The notes below the pieces were generated by a model. That model ran no database searches, was not told the origin of the DNA, and saw only the letters and a program-made list of their open reading frames with translations. Of a stretch of 64,000 nt of DNA, positions 8,765 to 17,840 are shown in pieces. The DNA comes from Lacibacter sp. H407 (GTDB taxonomy: Bacteria; Bacteroidota; Bacteroidia; Chitinophagales; Chitinophagaceae): positions 1,178,001 through 1,242,000 of the forward strand of contig NZ_JBBKTU010000001.1 of assembly GCF_037892605.1 (NCBI RefSeq), written 5' to 3'. The position numbers and the translations under genes are program-made. Numbering within the stretch: the first letter of the stretch is position 1; every line of letters starts with the position of its first letter.

Positions 8765-9550
8765 ATGAAGTATTTCTTGAAACCCGCATTTCTCGTTTTC
8801 GTATTGGCGCTCATCACTGTTTCCTCTGTTGCACAACGTAACCCCGAAGTACAAACACAAAATCATTTTTGGTGGAGTATCAACAATCAACTCCGTGTGA
8901 GCAATAAATGGAGTGTGGTTGCCGATGCACATATCCGCCGCACCGATTTTCTGAAAAACAACAGCTTTTATTTTCTGCGGCTGGGTGCTGTTTATCATAT
9001 TAAGCCAACGTTTAATATTGGCGGCGGTGGTGGTCATTTATGGCTGGCCAACCGCAATGGCGCCACTGAATTATTTACCAATGAGAACCGGTTGTATCAA
9101 CATGCACAACTCACACATTCGTTTGGTAACATACGATTACAGCAACGGTTACGGATCGAAGAGCGATGGCAACAACGGGTAGTGAATTTTTTACCAACTA
9201 ATCAATATCGGTACAGTACACGTTACCGTTATCAGTTATCGGCCAATATCCCTGTAAGTAAAAACGCATACATCCCTTCAATTGCCATTGCTGATGAATT
9301 ACTGCTCCAAACAGGCAATGACATTATTTATAATACGTTCGATCAAAACCGGCTGTTTGCAGGCATTCGGCAACAAATCACCCCATCTCTTTCATTTGAT
9401 GCCGGATACATGTTGGTGTATCAGCAACGTTTAAGTGGTTATCAATACAACCGCAACCACACCATCCGTTTATTTTTTTACTGGCAGCCCGATCTTCGAA
9501 AAAAACAAACTGCAGGCACCACTCATACAATTTTACCAGACGAACAATAA
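8765..9550 (+). CDS. DUF2490 family outer-membrane-type protein
   Basis: This is a 261-residue exported protein. I chose the ATG at 8765 rather than the in-frame TTG at 8750, because it starts directly at a signal peptide (MKYFLKPAFLVFVLALITV, cleavage near VAQ). The mature part alternates polar and aromatic residues, as in an outer-membrane beta-barrel, with the DUF2490 hallmarks NHFWWSINNQLRVSNKW near the start and FYWQPDLRK at the end. The family's function is not established; members resemble small barrel proteins. It stands between the divergent hybrid kinase operon and the acylase gene 63 nt downstream. Nothing indicates its ligand. Confidence 0.75.
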   Translation: MKYFLKPAFLVFVLALITVSSVAQRNPEVQTQNHFWWSINNQLRVSNKWSVVADAHIRRTDFLKNNSFYFLRLGAVYHIKPTFNIGGGGGHLWLANRNGATELFTNENRLYQHAQLTHSFGNIRLQQRLRIEERWQQRVVNFLPTNQYRYSTRYRYQLSANIPVSKNAYIPSIAIADELLLQTGNDIIYNTFDQNRLFAGIRQQITPSLSFDAGYMLVYQQRLSGYQYNRNHTIRLFFYWQPDLRKKQTAGTTHTILPDEQ

Positions 9551-9613
9551 CTGCTTTTGTTCAGACAGCAGCGAATACTTAGCTTAGAGGAATTGACCAA
9601 TCAAGCATGAGTT

Positions 9614-11797
9614 ATGAAGTATTTATTATTATTCTTTTTGCTGCCATCGCAAATTTTTGCCCAATCGTTTTCACAATCAGAGATCAAACGTTGGAAAAAA
9701 CAGGCGCAACGTGTTACCATTATTCGTGATAACTGGGGTGTTCCGCATATCTATGGAAAAACAGATGCAGATGCTGTGTTTGGTTTGTTGTATGCACAAT
9801 GTGAAGATGATTTTAAACGGGTGGAAGCAAACTATATTGAAAAGCTGGGCCGCAAAGCAGAAGTTGCCGGCGAAAGTGAACTATACAATGATCTTTATTT
9901 ACGTTTAGTGATCGACAGTGCAGAAGCAGTTGCTGATTATAACAAAGCACCGCAATGGTTAAAAACATTATTACAGGCTTATGCAGATGGGATCAATTAT
10001 TATCTCTATACACATCCAAGTGTAAAACCGGCTTTGCTTACACGTTTTAAACCCTGGTATCAATTACTATGGACCGATGGAAGCATTGGTGCAATCAGCA
10101 CTGGTGATATAACAGCTTCAGATGTTAGAAATTTATATGGCGAGGGAAATGCAACTGTTGCTTATCGCCCCAAAGAATTTACAGACCAAAGCAGTGGTTC
10201 AAATGGGTTTGCAATTGCACCAACAAAAACAGAAAGCGGTAAAGCTATTTTATATATCAACCCGCATGTAACATTTTATTTCCGTCCGGAAGTGCATGTT
10301 GTAAGTGAAGAAGGATTGAATGCATACGGCGCCGTTACATGGGGACAGTTTTTCGTGTACCAGGGCTTTAATGAATATTGTGGATGGATGCATACAAGTG
10401 CAAATGTGGATGTAGCTGATATGTATGCAGAAAAGATGAGTGGAAGTGGTGCAAACATGATGTATGAATACAACAATGAAAAACGTGCTGTAAAACAAAA
10501 GCAGATCAGCATTAAAGTGAAACAAGGTGATCAGCTCGTTACAAAAACATTTACAACTTACGCAACACATCATGGCCCGGTAATGGCAAAACGCAACGGG
10601 CAATACATCAGTGTACGTTCAAGCAACCGTATGATAAATGGATTGTTGCAAAGCTGGCAACGCACCAAAGCAAAGGGATTGGATGATTATAAAAAAGTAA
10701 TGGCGCTTCGTGGTAACACAAGTAACAGTACTGTTTTTGCTGATAACAAAGGCAACATTGCATACTGGCATGGTAACTATGTACCAAAGAGAGATATAAA
10801 ATTCAATTGGAGTAAGGTGGTTGATGGTACAACACCCGCAACAGAATGGCAGGGTTTGCATGATGCTACAGAAACAGTACAGGTGATCAATCCATCAACA
10901 GGGTGGATACAAAACTGCAACTCTACTCCTTACACTGTCAGTGGCGAAGCAAGTCCAAAGAAAAAAGATTACCCGGTTTATATGGCACCTGATGGAGAAA
11001 ACTTTCGTGGCATCAACGCAGCAAAAGTGTTGAAACGTGAACATAGATTCACAATTGATAAAACGATTGCTGCAGGTTATGATACCTATTTGTCTGCATT
11101 TGACGTGTTGATCCCTGCGCTGGTGAAAGCCTATGAAACAGGTGTGCAGCCGGGCGACACTCTGCATCGTTCATTGGCAGCACCTATTGCTGTATTAAAA
11201 AACTGGAACTACTATTCATCCAATCATTCCATTGCTACAACATTGGCTGTTGAATGGGCACAACGTTTAAATGCATCCATCCGCAAAATTTATATTGAAG
11301 ATGGTGAAGACGACCAGGTAACAGCCAGCAAACGTTTTGCTGCAACAGCTATTCCACTGCAATTTTTAGCGCCATTGAATGAAACAGTAAAGCAATTGAA
11401 ACAGGAATATGGTACATGGGAAATTCCATGGGGCGATATCAACCGTTATCAGCGGGTGAGTAATGATCTCGTTCAAAAGTATGATGATAGCAAGATCAGC
11501 TATCCCGTTCCGTTTGCTTCTGCCTTATGGGGCATGTTGCCTTCTTATAACAGTCGCACTTTCCCGGGAACAAAAAAACGTTACGGCTTTCATGGTAATA
11601 GCTTTGTGTGTGCTGTTGAGTTTGGAGATAAGATAAAAGCAAAATCCTTACTGGCGGGTGGTAACAGTGGCGATCCCAACAGTAAACATTTCACCGATCA
11701 ACTCGAAATGTATACGAAAGGGCAATTTAAAGACGTATTGTTTTATAAAGAAGATGTACTGAAACATGCAGAACGTACGTATCATCCTGGCGAATAG
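9614..11797 (+). CDS. Penicillin acylase family (Ntn-hydrolase) amidase, secreted
   Basis: This 727-residue precursor has a signal peptide (MKYLLLFFLLPSQIFAQ). Near the N terminus, IIRDNWGVPHIYGKTDADA is the typical alpha-subunit start of penicillin/acyl-homoserine-lactone acylases. The linker region ends in SSGSNGFAIAP, where Ser196 would be the nucleophile exposed by self-cleavage after Gly195. The beta part continues to the C terminus with GFNEYCGWMHTSANVD and the late GGNSGDPNSKHFTDQ motif typical of the family. Members cleave amide bonds of acylated amines, including penicillins, AHLs and acyl-amino acids; the real substrate cannot be read from sequence. Its context before a D-aminoacylase-like gene, a P1 peptidase and a class IV aminotransferase suggests uptake or salvage of N-acylated amino acids. 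The AHL-lactone (quorum-quenching) role is a possibility only. Confidence 0.87.
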   Translation: MKYLLLFFLLPSQIFAQSFSQSEIKRWKKQAQRVTIIRDNWGVPHIYGKTDADAVFGLLYAQCEDDFKRVEANYIEKLGRKAEVAGESELYNDLYLRLVIDSAEAVADYNKAPQWLKTLLQAYADGINYYLYTHPSVKPALLTRFKPWYQLLWTDGSIGAISTGDITASDVRNLYGEGNATVAYRPKEFTDQSSGSNGFAIAPTKTESGKAILYINPHVTFYFRPEVHVVSEEGLNAYGAVTWGQFFVYQGFNEYCGWMHTSANVDVADMYAEKMSGSGANMMYEYNNEKRAVKQKQISIKVKQGDQLVTKTFTTYATHHGPVMAKRNGQYISVRSSNRMINGLLQSWQRTKAKGLDDYKKVMALRGNTSNSTVFADNKGNIAYWHGNYVPKRDIKFNWSKVVDGTTPATEWQGLHDATETVQVINPSTGWIQNCNSTPYTVSGEASPKKKDYPVYMAPDGENFRGINAAKVLKREHRFTIDKTIAAGYDTYLSAFDVLIPALVKAYETGVQPGDTLHRSLAAPIAVLKNWNYYSSNHSIATTLAVEWAQRLNASIRKIYIEDGEDDQVTASKRFAATAIPLQFLAPLNETVKQLKQEYGTWEIPWGDINRYQRVSNDLVQKYDDSKISYPVPFASALWGMLPSYNSRTFPGTKKRYGFHGNSFVCAVEFGDKIKAKSLLAGGNSGDPNSKHFTDQLEMYTKGQFKDVLFYKEDVLKHAERTYHPGE

Positions 11798-11803
11798 TAA
11801 CAA

Positions 11804-11836
11804 AGGGTTGCCAACCTTTTGAAGGTTGGCAACCCT
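11804..11836 (+). terminator. Perfect 15-bp hairpin after the acylase gene
   Basis: AGGGTTGCCAACCTT at 11804-11818 pairs perfectly with 11822-11836 around a TTG loop, 7 nt after the acylase stop. There is no T-run behind it, so it could be a terminator acting without U-tract, an mRNA stabiliser, or a dispersed intergenic palindrome. It separates the acylase from the next gene. Confidence 0.6.
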
Positions 11837-11969
11837 GGCAAAATCATGTCAACCCGACGAATAAGTTTTAATTTGTAGTATCTCTTTGTGTACTTCGTGT
11901 ATCCTTTGCGAACTTTGTGCAACAAATTTTTAGTAGCACAAAGAACACAAGCAATCATAATTCAACAAC

Positions 11970-13541
11970 ATGAAATCATTTTTCAGCTTTCTGTTTTTGC
12001 TTCCCCTGTTTGCTGTTGCTCAGCAATATGATGTACTTATTACCAACGGAAAAATTCTCGATGGTACAGGCAATCATTGGTTCTATGCCGATCTTGCTGT
12101 GAAAGATGGAAAGATCATCGCCATTGGTAGATTGAAACAGCAAGATGCAAAACGTGTAATTGATGCAAAAGGATTAATGGTGGCACCCGGCTTTATTGAT
12201 GTGCACACACATATTGAAGGCGAAGAAAAACGAACCCCCACAGCAGAGAATTTTATTTATGATGGTGTTACAACCGTGGTAACCGGCAACTGTGGTTCAT
12301 CGCAGGTGGATATGAAAAAATACTTTGCATTCATAGATAGTTTGAAAACGTCGATCAACATTGCAGCACTCATCGGACATAATGATGTTCGCAGAACAGT
12401 ATTGGGTCGTGCAATGAAAGATCCAACTGAAGCAGAAATGCAACAGATGATCTTACTGGTGGAAGAAGCCATGAAAAACGGAGCAGTAGGTTTTTCAACC
12501 GGACTGATCTATATCCCTGGCACATATTCCAAAACAGATGAAGTGGTGAAGTTGGCAGGTGCTGCGGCAAAATACAACGGTGTGTATGCAAGTCATATCC
12601 GAAATGAAGGTGATAGTGTGGCAGTGGCGATTCGTGAGGCCATACAGATCGGTTATTTAAATAAAATGCCGGTTGAAATTTCTCACTTCAAAGTTAGCGG
12701 TCAGCAAAACTGGGGACGAAGTAAAGAAACCGTTGCCATGATCGAAAATGCAAGAAGAGATGGTGTGGATGTAACCATTGATCAATATCCTTACACTGCC
12801 AGCAGTACTTCGCTCGGCACATTAATACCGGATGAAATATTAGCTGACGGACAGGATTCTATTGTTGCACGATTGAACCGACCGGATGTAAGGAAATATG
12901 TAATTGCATCGATGTTGAAAAGTTTAAAGAAACGCAAGCTGAAGCATTTCAGTTATCCTGTTGTGGCCAATTACCGTTTTGATACAACGCTCAATGGGAA
13001 AAGTATTGAACAGGTAAATCTTATTAAAGGAAGAAAGCATAAAGCAAAAGCAGAGGCAGAAACGATTATTGAAATGGTGATCAACGGCGGCGCACAAATG
13101 GTCTTTCATGGTATGAGTGAGAACGATGTAAAACGCATCATGCAATATCCATTCAATATGTTTGCCAGCGATGCAGGTATCCGTTTGTTTGGTAGCGGTG
13201 TTCCGCATCCACGGGGTTATGGTACCAATGCAAGAGTATTAGCGAAATATGTGCGTGAAGAAAATGTACTCACTTTGGAAGAAGCTATCCGCAGAATGAC
13301 CTCATTGCCTGCACAAAAATTTCAATTAAAAGATCGTGGTTTGTTGAAAGAAGGGATGGCTGCTGATATTGTGATCTTTGATGCGGCTACAGTAAAAGAT
13401 AATTCAACATTTGAACAACCGCACCAATACTCAACAGGGTTTACGTTTGTGTTGGTGAATGGACAGGTTGTTGTTGAAGAAGGGAAGCATAACGGAACAA
13501 GAAGCGGTCGCTCATTGAAAGGACCGGGATTTCAATTGTAA
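11970..13541 (+). CDS. N-acyl-D-amino-acid deacylase family amidohydrolase, secreted
   Basis: This 523-residue protein begins with a signal peptide (MKSFFSFLFLLPLFAVAQ). It then has the amidohydrolase beta-strand region LITNGKILDGTGN, the metal-binding HxH in GFIDVHTHIEGE, TGNCGSS (the Cys seen as metal ligand in D-aminoacylases), ASHIRNEGD and EISHFKVSG (His ligands) and FASDAGIRLF (catalytic Asp). Known members hydrolyse N-acyl-D-amino acids to the free D-amino acid. It is followed 18 nt later by a P1 peptidase and then an aminotransferase, an arrangement that fits stepwise release and use of unusual amino acids. A dihydroorotase or dipeptidase role is less likely given the GNCG motif. Confidence 0.82.
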   Translation: MKSFFSFLFLLPLFAVAQQYDVLITNGKILDGTGNHWFYADLAVKDGKIIAIGRLKQQDAKRVIDAKGLMVAPGFIDVHTHIEGEEKRTPTAENFIYDGVTTVVTGNCGSSQVDMKKYFAFIDSLKTSINIAALIGHNDVRRTVLGRAMKDPTEAEMQQMILLVEEAMKNGAVGFSTGLIYIPGTYSKTDEVVKLAGAAAKYNGVYASHIRNEGDSVAVAIREAIQIGYLNKMPVEISHFKVSGQQNWGRSKETVAMIENARRDGVDVTIDQYPYTASSTSLGTLIPDEILADGQDSIVARLNRPDVRKYVIASMLKSLKKRKLKHFSYPVVANYRFDTTLNGKSIEQVNLIKGRKHKAKAEAETIIEMVINGGAQMVFHGMSENDVKRIMQYPFNMFASDAGIRLFGSGVPHPRGYGTNARVLAKYVREENVLTLEEAIRRMTSLPAQKFQLKDRGLLKEGMAADIVIFDAATVKDNSTFEQPHQYSTGFTFVLVNGQVVVEEGKHNGTRSGRSLKGPGFQL

Positions 13542-13559
13542 ACGGATTAATAAATAAGA

Positions 13560-14690
13560 ATGAAATTTCTTTCGCTCATACTTTCCTCACTCGTCTTTTT
13601 TTCTGTTGATGCACAGGAACGAAAATCTGCTGAAGCGTACGGTATCAAAATAGGTGTGATGCAAAAAGGACCGACAAATTCTATTGTGGATGTGGCAGGT
13701 GTGAAAGTTGGACAGGTTACATTGATTGTTGCAGATAGCATTCGAACAGGGGTAACCGCTGTTCTGCCGCATAGCGACAATCTGTTTCAGCAAAAAGTAC
13801 CTGCGGCAGTTTTTACCGGAAATGGTTTTGGTAAACTCGCAGGCACCACACAAATAAAAGAACTCGGCAATATTGAATCACCGATCATCTTAACCAATAC
13901 ATTAAGTGTTGCAGAAGGAATCAATGGAGTGATCAACTATACACTTGCACAACAAGGAAATGAACAGGTACAATCGGTGAATGCTATTGTTGGTGAAACC
14001 AACGATGGTGCGTTGAATGATATCCGTGGCAAGCATGTAAAAGTTGATCATGTATTGCAAGCCATCAACAGCGCATCAACACAAAAACCGCAACAGGGAA
14101 ATGTGGGTGCAGGAACCGGTACTGTTTGTTTCGGATTCAAAGGTGGTATTGGTACTGCATCACGAAAATTGCCTGCATCCTTAGGTGGTTATACAGTTGG
14201 CGTATTAGTTCAAACAAATTTTGGAGGTGTGTTGCAGATCGACGGCGTTCCCGTTGGTGAAAAGCTGGGACGTTATTCATTCAGCGATCAATTACAAAAT
14301 CCGGTTGATGGTTCCTGTATGATCGTGGTGGCAACCGATGCTCCGCTCGACAGTCGTAACCTCGAACGGTTAGCTAAACGTGCATTTATGGGTTTGGCAA
14401 AAACAGGTGGCATTGCATCGAACGGCAGTGGCGATTATGTGATCGCTTTCTCCAACAATGCATCGGTATTGATTTCACACGACAGCAAAACATCTACCAT
14501 TACAACAACTGTGTTACGTAATGATGTAATGAGTCCGCTGTTTATGGCAGCTATCGAAGCAACAGAAGAAGCCATCATCAATTCCTTATTCACGGCAACC
14601 GATATGAAAGGCAAAGGAGGCAGAACCATTGAAGCCTTGCCAATGGATAAAGTAGTACCGATCTTAAAACAATACAATCGCATCAACTGA
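13560..14690 (+). CDS. P1 family (DmpA/S58) aminopeptidase, secreted
   Basis: This 376-residue protein has a signal peptide (MKFLSLILSSLVFFSVDAQ). NSIVDVAGVKVGQVTL, RTGVTAVLPH and NTLSVAEGINGV are typical of the DmpA/BapA fold. The self-processing nucleophile is the Ser at about residue 290 in ASNGSGDYVIAFS, where the precursor would be cut into alpha and beta chains. Family members release N-terminal L- or D-amino acids, or beta-amino acids, from small peptides and amides. It lies 18 nt after the N-acyl-D-amino-acid deacylase gene and 2 nt before the class IV aminotransferase, so the three are probably one transcript. Which stereoisomer it prefers cannot be told from the sequence. Confidence 0.87.
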   Translation: MKFLSLILSSLVFFSVDAQERKSAEAYGIKIGVMQKGPTNSIVDVAGVKVGQVTLIVADSIRTGVTAVLPHSDNLFQQKVPAAVFTGNGFGKLAGTTQIKELGNIESPIILTNTLSVAEGINGVINYTLAQQGNEQVQSVNAIVGETNDGALNDIRGKHVKVDHVLQAINSASTQKPQQGNVGAGTGTVCFGFKGGIGTASRKLPASLGGYTVGVLVQTNFGGVLQIDGVPVGEKLGRYSFSDQLQNPVDGSCMIVVATDAPLDSRNLERLAKRAFMGLAKTGGIASNGSGDYVIAFSNNASVLISHDSKTSTITTTVLRNDVMSPLFMAAIEATEEAIINSLFTATDMKGKGGRTIEALPMDKVVPILKQYNRIN

Positions 14691-14692
14691 GT

Positions 14693-15514
14693 ATGTGGGC
14701 ATTCATCAACAATCAATTTGTAACAGCAGATCAGGCAGTATTGCCGGTAAGTGATCTTGCGATCCAGCGTGGGTATGGCGTATTTGATTTTTTTCGCACT
14801 GTTGATAAAGTTCCTTTATTCCTCGATCATCATTTAGATCGCTTACAACATTCAGCTTCAGTTCTGCGCTTACAACTCCCTTTCAGCAAGGATGAGTTAA
14901 AGAATATTGTTTATGAACTCATCAACAAAAATGATCTTTCAACGTCCGGCATCCGCATTACGGTTACCGGTGGCAATTCAATTGATACGTACACACCCAC
15001 AACACCCAACATCATCATCACACAAAGCACATTAACGATGGATGGGGCGTTTGATGCTTCAAAAGGCTTACACCTTATCACCGAAGAATATGTACGTGAA
15101 TTACCAACGGTAAAATCAATTAATTACCTGATGGGTGTATATCTGCAACAAAAAGTAAAAGACGCAGGGGCAGGCGATGTATTGTATGTAAAGAATGGAT
15201 TCATCAGTGAGTTGGTACGTTCCAATGTGTTTGTGGTAACTGCAGATAACAAATTGATCACAGCAAATGAACATGTATTGTACGGCATCACCCGTAAACA
15301 TATTCTGCAACTTGCAGCAGAGGTGATGGAAGTAAACGAACAGTCCGTTTCATTAAACGATGTATTAAACGCAAAAGAAGTGTTTGTAAGCAGTACCACG
15401 AAACGGTTGATGCCTGTGTTTTCTGTAGATAGAAAATTGATTGGTGAAGGAAAAGCAGGTGTAATAACCACACAGCTCTACCAACGGTTTCTGGAGTTTG
15501 AAACAAATCAATAG
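14693..15514 (+). CDS. Class IV aminotransferase (D-amino acid/branched-chain type)
   Basis: This 273-residue cytoplasmic PLP enzyme of fold type IV shows RGYGVFDFFRT near residue 26, the PLP-binding Lys141 in TVKSINYLMGV, and SELVRSNVFVV with Glu173 that would contact the pyridine nitrogen. The family includes D-amino acid transaminase, branched-chain aminotransferase and 4-amino-4-deoxychorismate lyase. The length suits all three. The ATG is 2 nt after the P1 peptidase stop, implying translational coupling. That context favours transamination of amino acids released by the upstream hydrolases, possibly D-amino acids (inference). The exact substrate is open. Confidence 0.82.
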   Translation: MWAFINNQFVTADQAVLPVSDLAIQRGYGVFDFFRTVDKVPLFLDHHLDRLQHSASVLRLQLPFSKDELKNIVYELINKNDLSTSGIRITVTGGNSIDTYTPTTPNIIITQSTLTMDGAFDASKGLHLITEEYVRELPTVKSINYLMGVYLQQKVKDAGAGDVLYVKNGFISELVRSNVFVVTADNKLITANEHVLYGITRKHILQLAAEVMEVNEQSVSLNDVLNAKEVFVSSTTKRLMPVFSVDRKLIGEGKAGVITTQLYQRFLEFETNQ

Positions 15515-15542
15515 CTTGTTTGTAATATACTAACCACATCAA

Positions 15543-17336
15543 ATGAAAATACTCTGGCTATATTTAAAACCTTACCGGCTGCTGGTATTCGCTGCATTGC
15601 TGCTGGCAGGTATTGCACAAATTCTTTCGCTGTACGATCCTATTATTCTTGGCCGCATTATCGACGAGTATACACTCAATCCTGAAAACAGGACAGAAGA
15701 AGAATTGATCCGTGGTGTGCTGATATTATTAGGGATTGCTGTTGCCATTGCATTAGCTGCCCGGCTTTTTTTATCACTGAAAGATTATGTGATGCGGTTG
15801 GTGGTGCAGAAATTCGGCATGCAGATCTTTAATGATGGATTAAAACAAATGCTCCGGCTACCCTACCAGGATTTTGAAGACCAAAGCAGCGGCGAAATTT
15901 TATCGGTACTGCAAAAAGTGCGGAACGATACCGAACGTTTCATCACTTCCTTCATCAATATTTTATTTTCTTCTATTGTAGGTATCGGTTTTCTCATGTG
16001 GTATGCATTCACCAAACATTGGGCATTGATCCCTGTTTTTTTAATTGGCGTTGTGTTGCTTGGCGGACTTACCAGTATTCTCAGTCGCTCCATTAAAGTG
16101 TTGCAGCGTTCACTCATCCGCCAGAACAGGCAAATGAGCGGCACCATTACCGAAAGCTTACGCAATATCGAATTGGTAAAAAGTTTAGGATTAACCTATC
16201 CGGAGATCAGGCGGCTGCGTGTACACACACAGGAAATTTTTGATCTTGAAATGCAGAAAGTAAAAAAAATCCGCTCACTTTCTTTTTTGCAGGGAAGCAT
16301 TCTCATTTTACTCAAGCAATCGATCCTCTTTATTTTATTGTGGCTCATCTTCCGCAAAGTATTATCACCGGGTGAATTGATATCGATGCAATTTATTTCA
16401 GCCGGTATCATCGGGCCGTTGCAGGATCTCGGCAGTATTATTCTTTCCTATCGTGAAGCGGAAGCGTCGTTACAAATATTCAATGAGTTGATGTTGAAAG
16501 AAACAGAGTACCGGCCTGAAGAACCGGTTGATGTAGGTGAAATTGAACAGTTGCGTTTCGATAATGTAACCTTTCGCCATCGCAATGCTACCAGCTATGC
16601 GCTTGAACAAATTTCATTTGAAGCAACGCTCGGAAATACCATTGCGTTTGTGGGCCCATCCGGTTCCGGTAAATCAACATTGGTAAAATTATTGGTAGGA
16701 TTATACGCACCTGTAACTGGCGATATATTGTACGACGATGTTTCATCAAAAGACATCCGCTACAACCGCATGCGCAAGCAATTGGGGTTTGTAACACAGG
16801 AAACACAATTATTTTCCGGCAGCATTCGTGATAATTTGAAATTTGTGAAACCCGATGCAACCGATGAAGAAATTTATGCAGCATTGGAAAAAGCGTCAGC
16901 ACTACCCATCATTAACAACACAGAAAAGGGATTGGACACATTGCTTGGAGAAGGCGGCAAAAAATTATCAGGCGGTGAAAAACAACGTTTGTCTATTGCA
17001 CGTGCTTTGTTACGTCAACCACGGTTATTGATCTTTGATGAAGCTACTTCTGCATTGGATTCAATTACCGAAGAACAGATCACACAAACCGTTCGTGAAA
17101 TTTCCAGTTTAAAACAACAGATCACCATACTCATTGCTCATCGTCTCTCGACGATCATGCACGCTGATACGATTTATGTATTGGAAAAGGGACGAATTAT
17201 AGAGCAGGGAAGCCATGATGTATTGGTGAACCGAAAAGGATTGTACTATGCCATGTGGAGGCAGCAGATCGGTGAACGGAAAACAATGGCAGCAGCTGTT
17301 ACCGAAGAAGCAGATGATAGTGAAGAGGTAGAGTAA
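15543..17336 (+). CDS. ABC transporter, fused permease and ATPase (exporter type)
   Basis: This 597-residue half-transporter acts in the inner membrane, probably as a homodimer. Residues about 1-315 hold six membrane segments of the type I exporter fold (LLVFAALLLAGIAQILSLYD at the start). Residues about 335-575 are the ATPase: Walker A GPSGSGKST near 370, Q loop VTQETQLFSGS, signature LSGGEKQRLSIARALL near 474, Walker B LLIFDEATSALD, and the switch His in LIAHRLSTI. The C-terminal tail is acidic. The best family match by eye is MsbA-like/multidrug exporters. It follows the aminotransferase by 28 nt and may belong to the same operon. The cargo is not evident. Confidence 0.92.
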   Translation: MKILWLYLKPYRLLVFAALLLAGIAQILSLYDPIILGRIIDEYTLNPENRTEEELIRGVLILLGIAVAIALAARLFLSLKDYVMRLVVQKFGMQIFNDGLKQMLRLPYQDFEDQSSGEILSVLQKVRNDTERFITSFINILFSSIVGIGFLMWYAFTKHWALIPVFLIGVVLLGGLTSILSRSIKVLQRSLIRQNRQMSGTITESLRNIELVKSLGLTYPEIRRLRVHTQEIFDLEMQKVKKIRSLSFLQGSILILLKQSILFILLWLIFRKVLSPGELISMQFISAGIIGPLQDLGSIILSYREAEASLQIFNELMLKETEYRPEEPVDVGEIEQLRFDNVTFRHRNATSYALEQISFEATLGNTIAFVGPSGSGKSTLVKLLVGLYAPVTGDILYDDVSSKDIRYNRMRKQLGFVTQETQLFSGSIRDNLKFVKPDATDEEIYAALEKASALPIINNTEKGLDTLLGEGGKKLSGGEKQRLSIARALLRQPRLLIFDEATSALDSITEEQITQTVREISSLKQQITILIAHRLSTIMHADTIYVLEKGRIIEQGSHDVLVNRKGLYYAMWRQQIGERKTMAAAVTEEADDSEEVE

Positions 17337-17347
17337 AGAACCTATAC

Positions 17348-17782
17348 TTAGCTTTTCTTACACAAAGATCTCAGGTGCATGAATGCGTTGTAGAGATGTT
17401 CCAGTTCAGCAGCAGGAATTTTACAGGTAAGCCGTATAAATGCAACCTGTCCATTTGCAGTATAAAAATTCATCCAGGTTAACGGCGCATGTGCTCTCTC
17501 TTCACATGCCAGTAATTCAATTCCATTTTTCTTAGTAGAACGATCATTCGGTTCATTCGCCAGCTCAAATAGATTGAACCTTTGATACTGTTCCCGCTTG
17601 TTGATAATGCTGATGTTTCCATTTACAGTTGCCTTGATGTAAACTACATTGCCCGGCTCTGCCCACTGTTCCAGCTTTACATTAATACTGTCGATCGCTT
17701 TTTTAAACCCGACGTCTTGTGCAGATAGTAAACTGCAATCAGATAGAAGTATAACCAACAAGAGCAGGAAGAATCGTTTCAT
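17348..17782 (-). CDS. Small exported protein of unknown function
   Basis: A 144-residue protein starting at the ATG that opens a signal sequence (MKRFFLLLLVILLSDCSLLS); an in-frame upstream extension to 17833 lacks sense as a signal. The mature part begins AQDVGFKKAIDSIN. It has no motif I recognise. Features seen are a charged NKREQYQRFNLFELANEPNDR stretch around the middle and a Cys-containing end LHLRSLCKK. The leader could also be read as a lipoprotein signal, but the residues before Cys are poor for a lipobox. It is convergent with the ABC exporter (11 nt apart) and divergent from the 7TMR-DISM kinase. Confidence 0.6.
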   Translation of the reverse strand: MKRFFLLLLVILLSDCSLLSAQDVGFKKAIDSINVKLEQWAEPGNVVYIKATVNGNISIINKREQYQRFNLFELANEPNDRSTKKNGIELLACEERAHAPLTWMNFYTANGQVAFIRLTCKIPAAELEHLYNAFMHLRSLCKKS

Positions 17783-17840
17783 ATTGATACATTTGACCGT
17801 ACTGATGAGTAGCGTTGAATAACCTTCATTCAAAAGTAGT

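Noticed and set aside
11804-11836. Perfect palindrome as part of an insertion sequence end
   Set aside because: No transposase, target duplication or second copy is visible in the window; it directly follows a stop codon as a hairpin.
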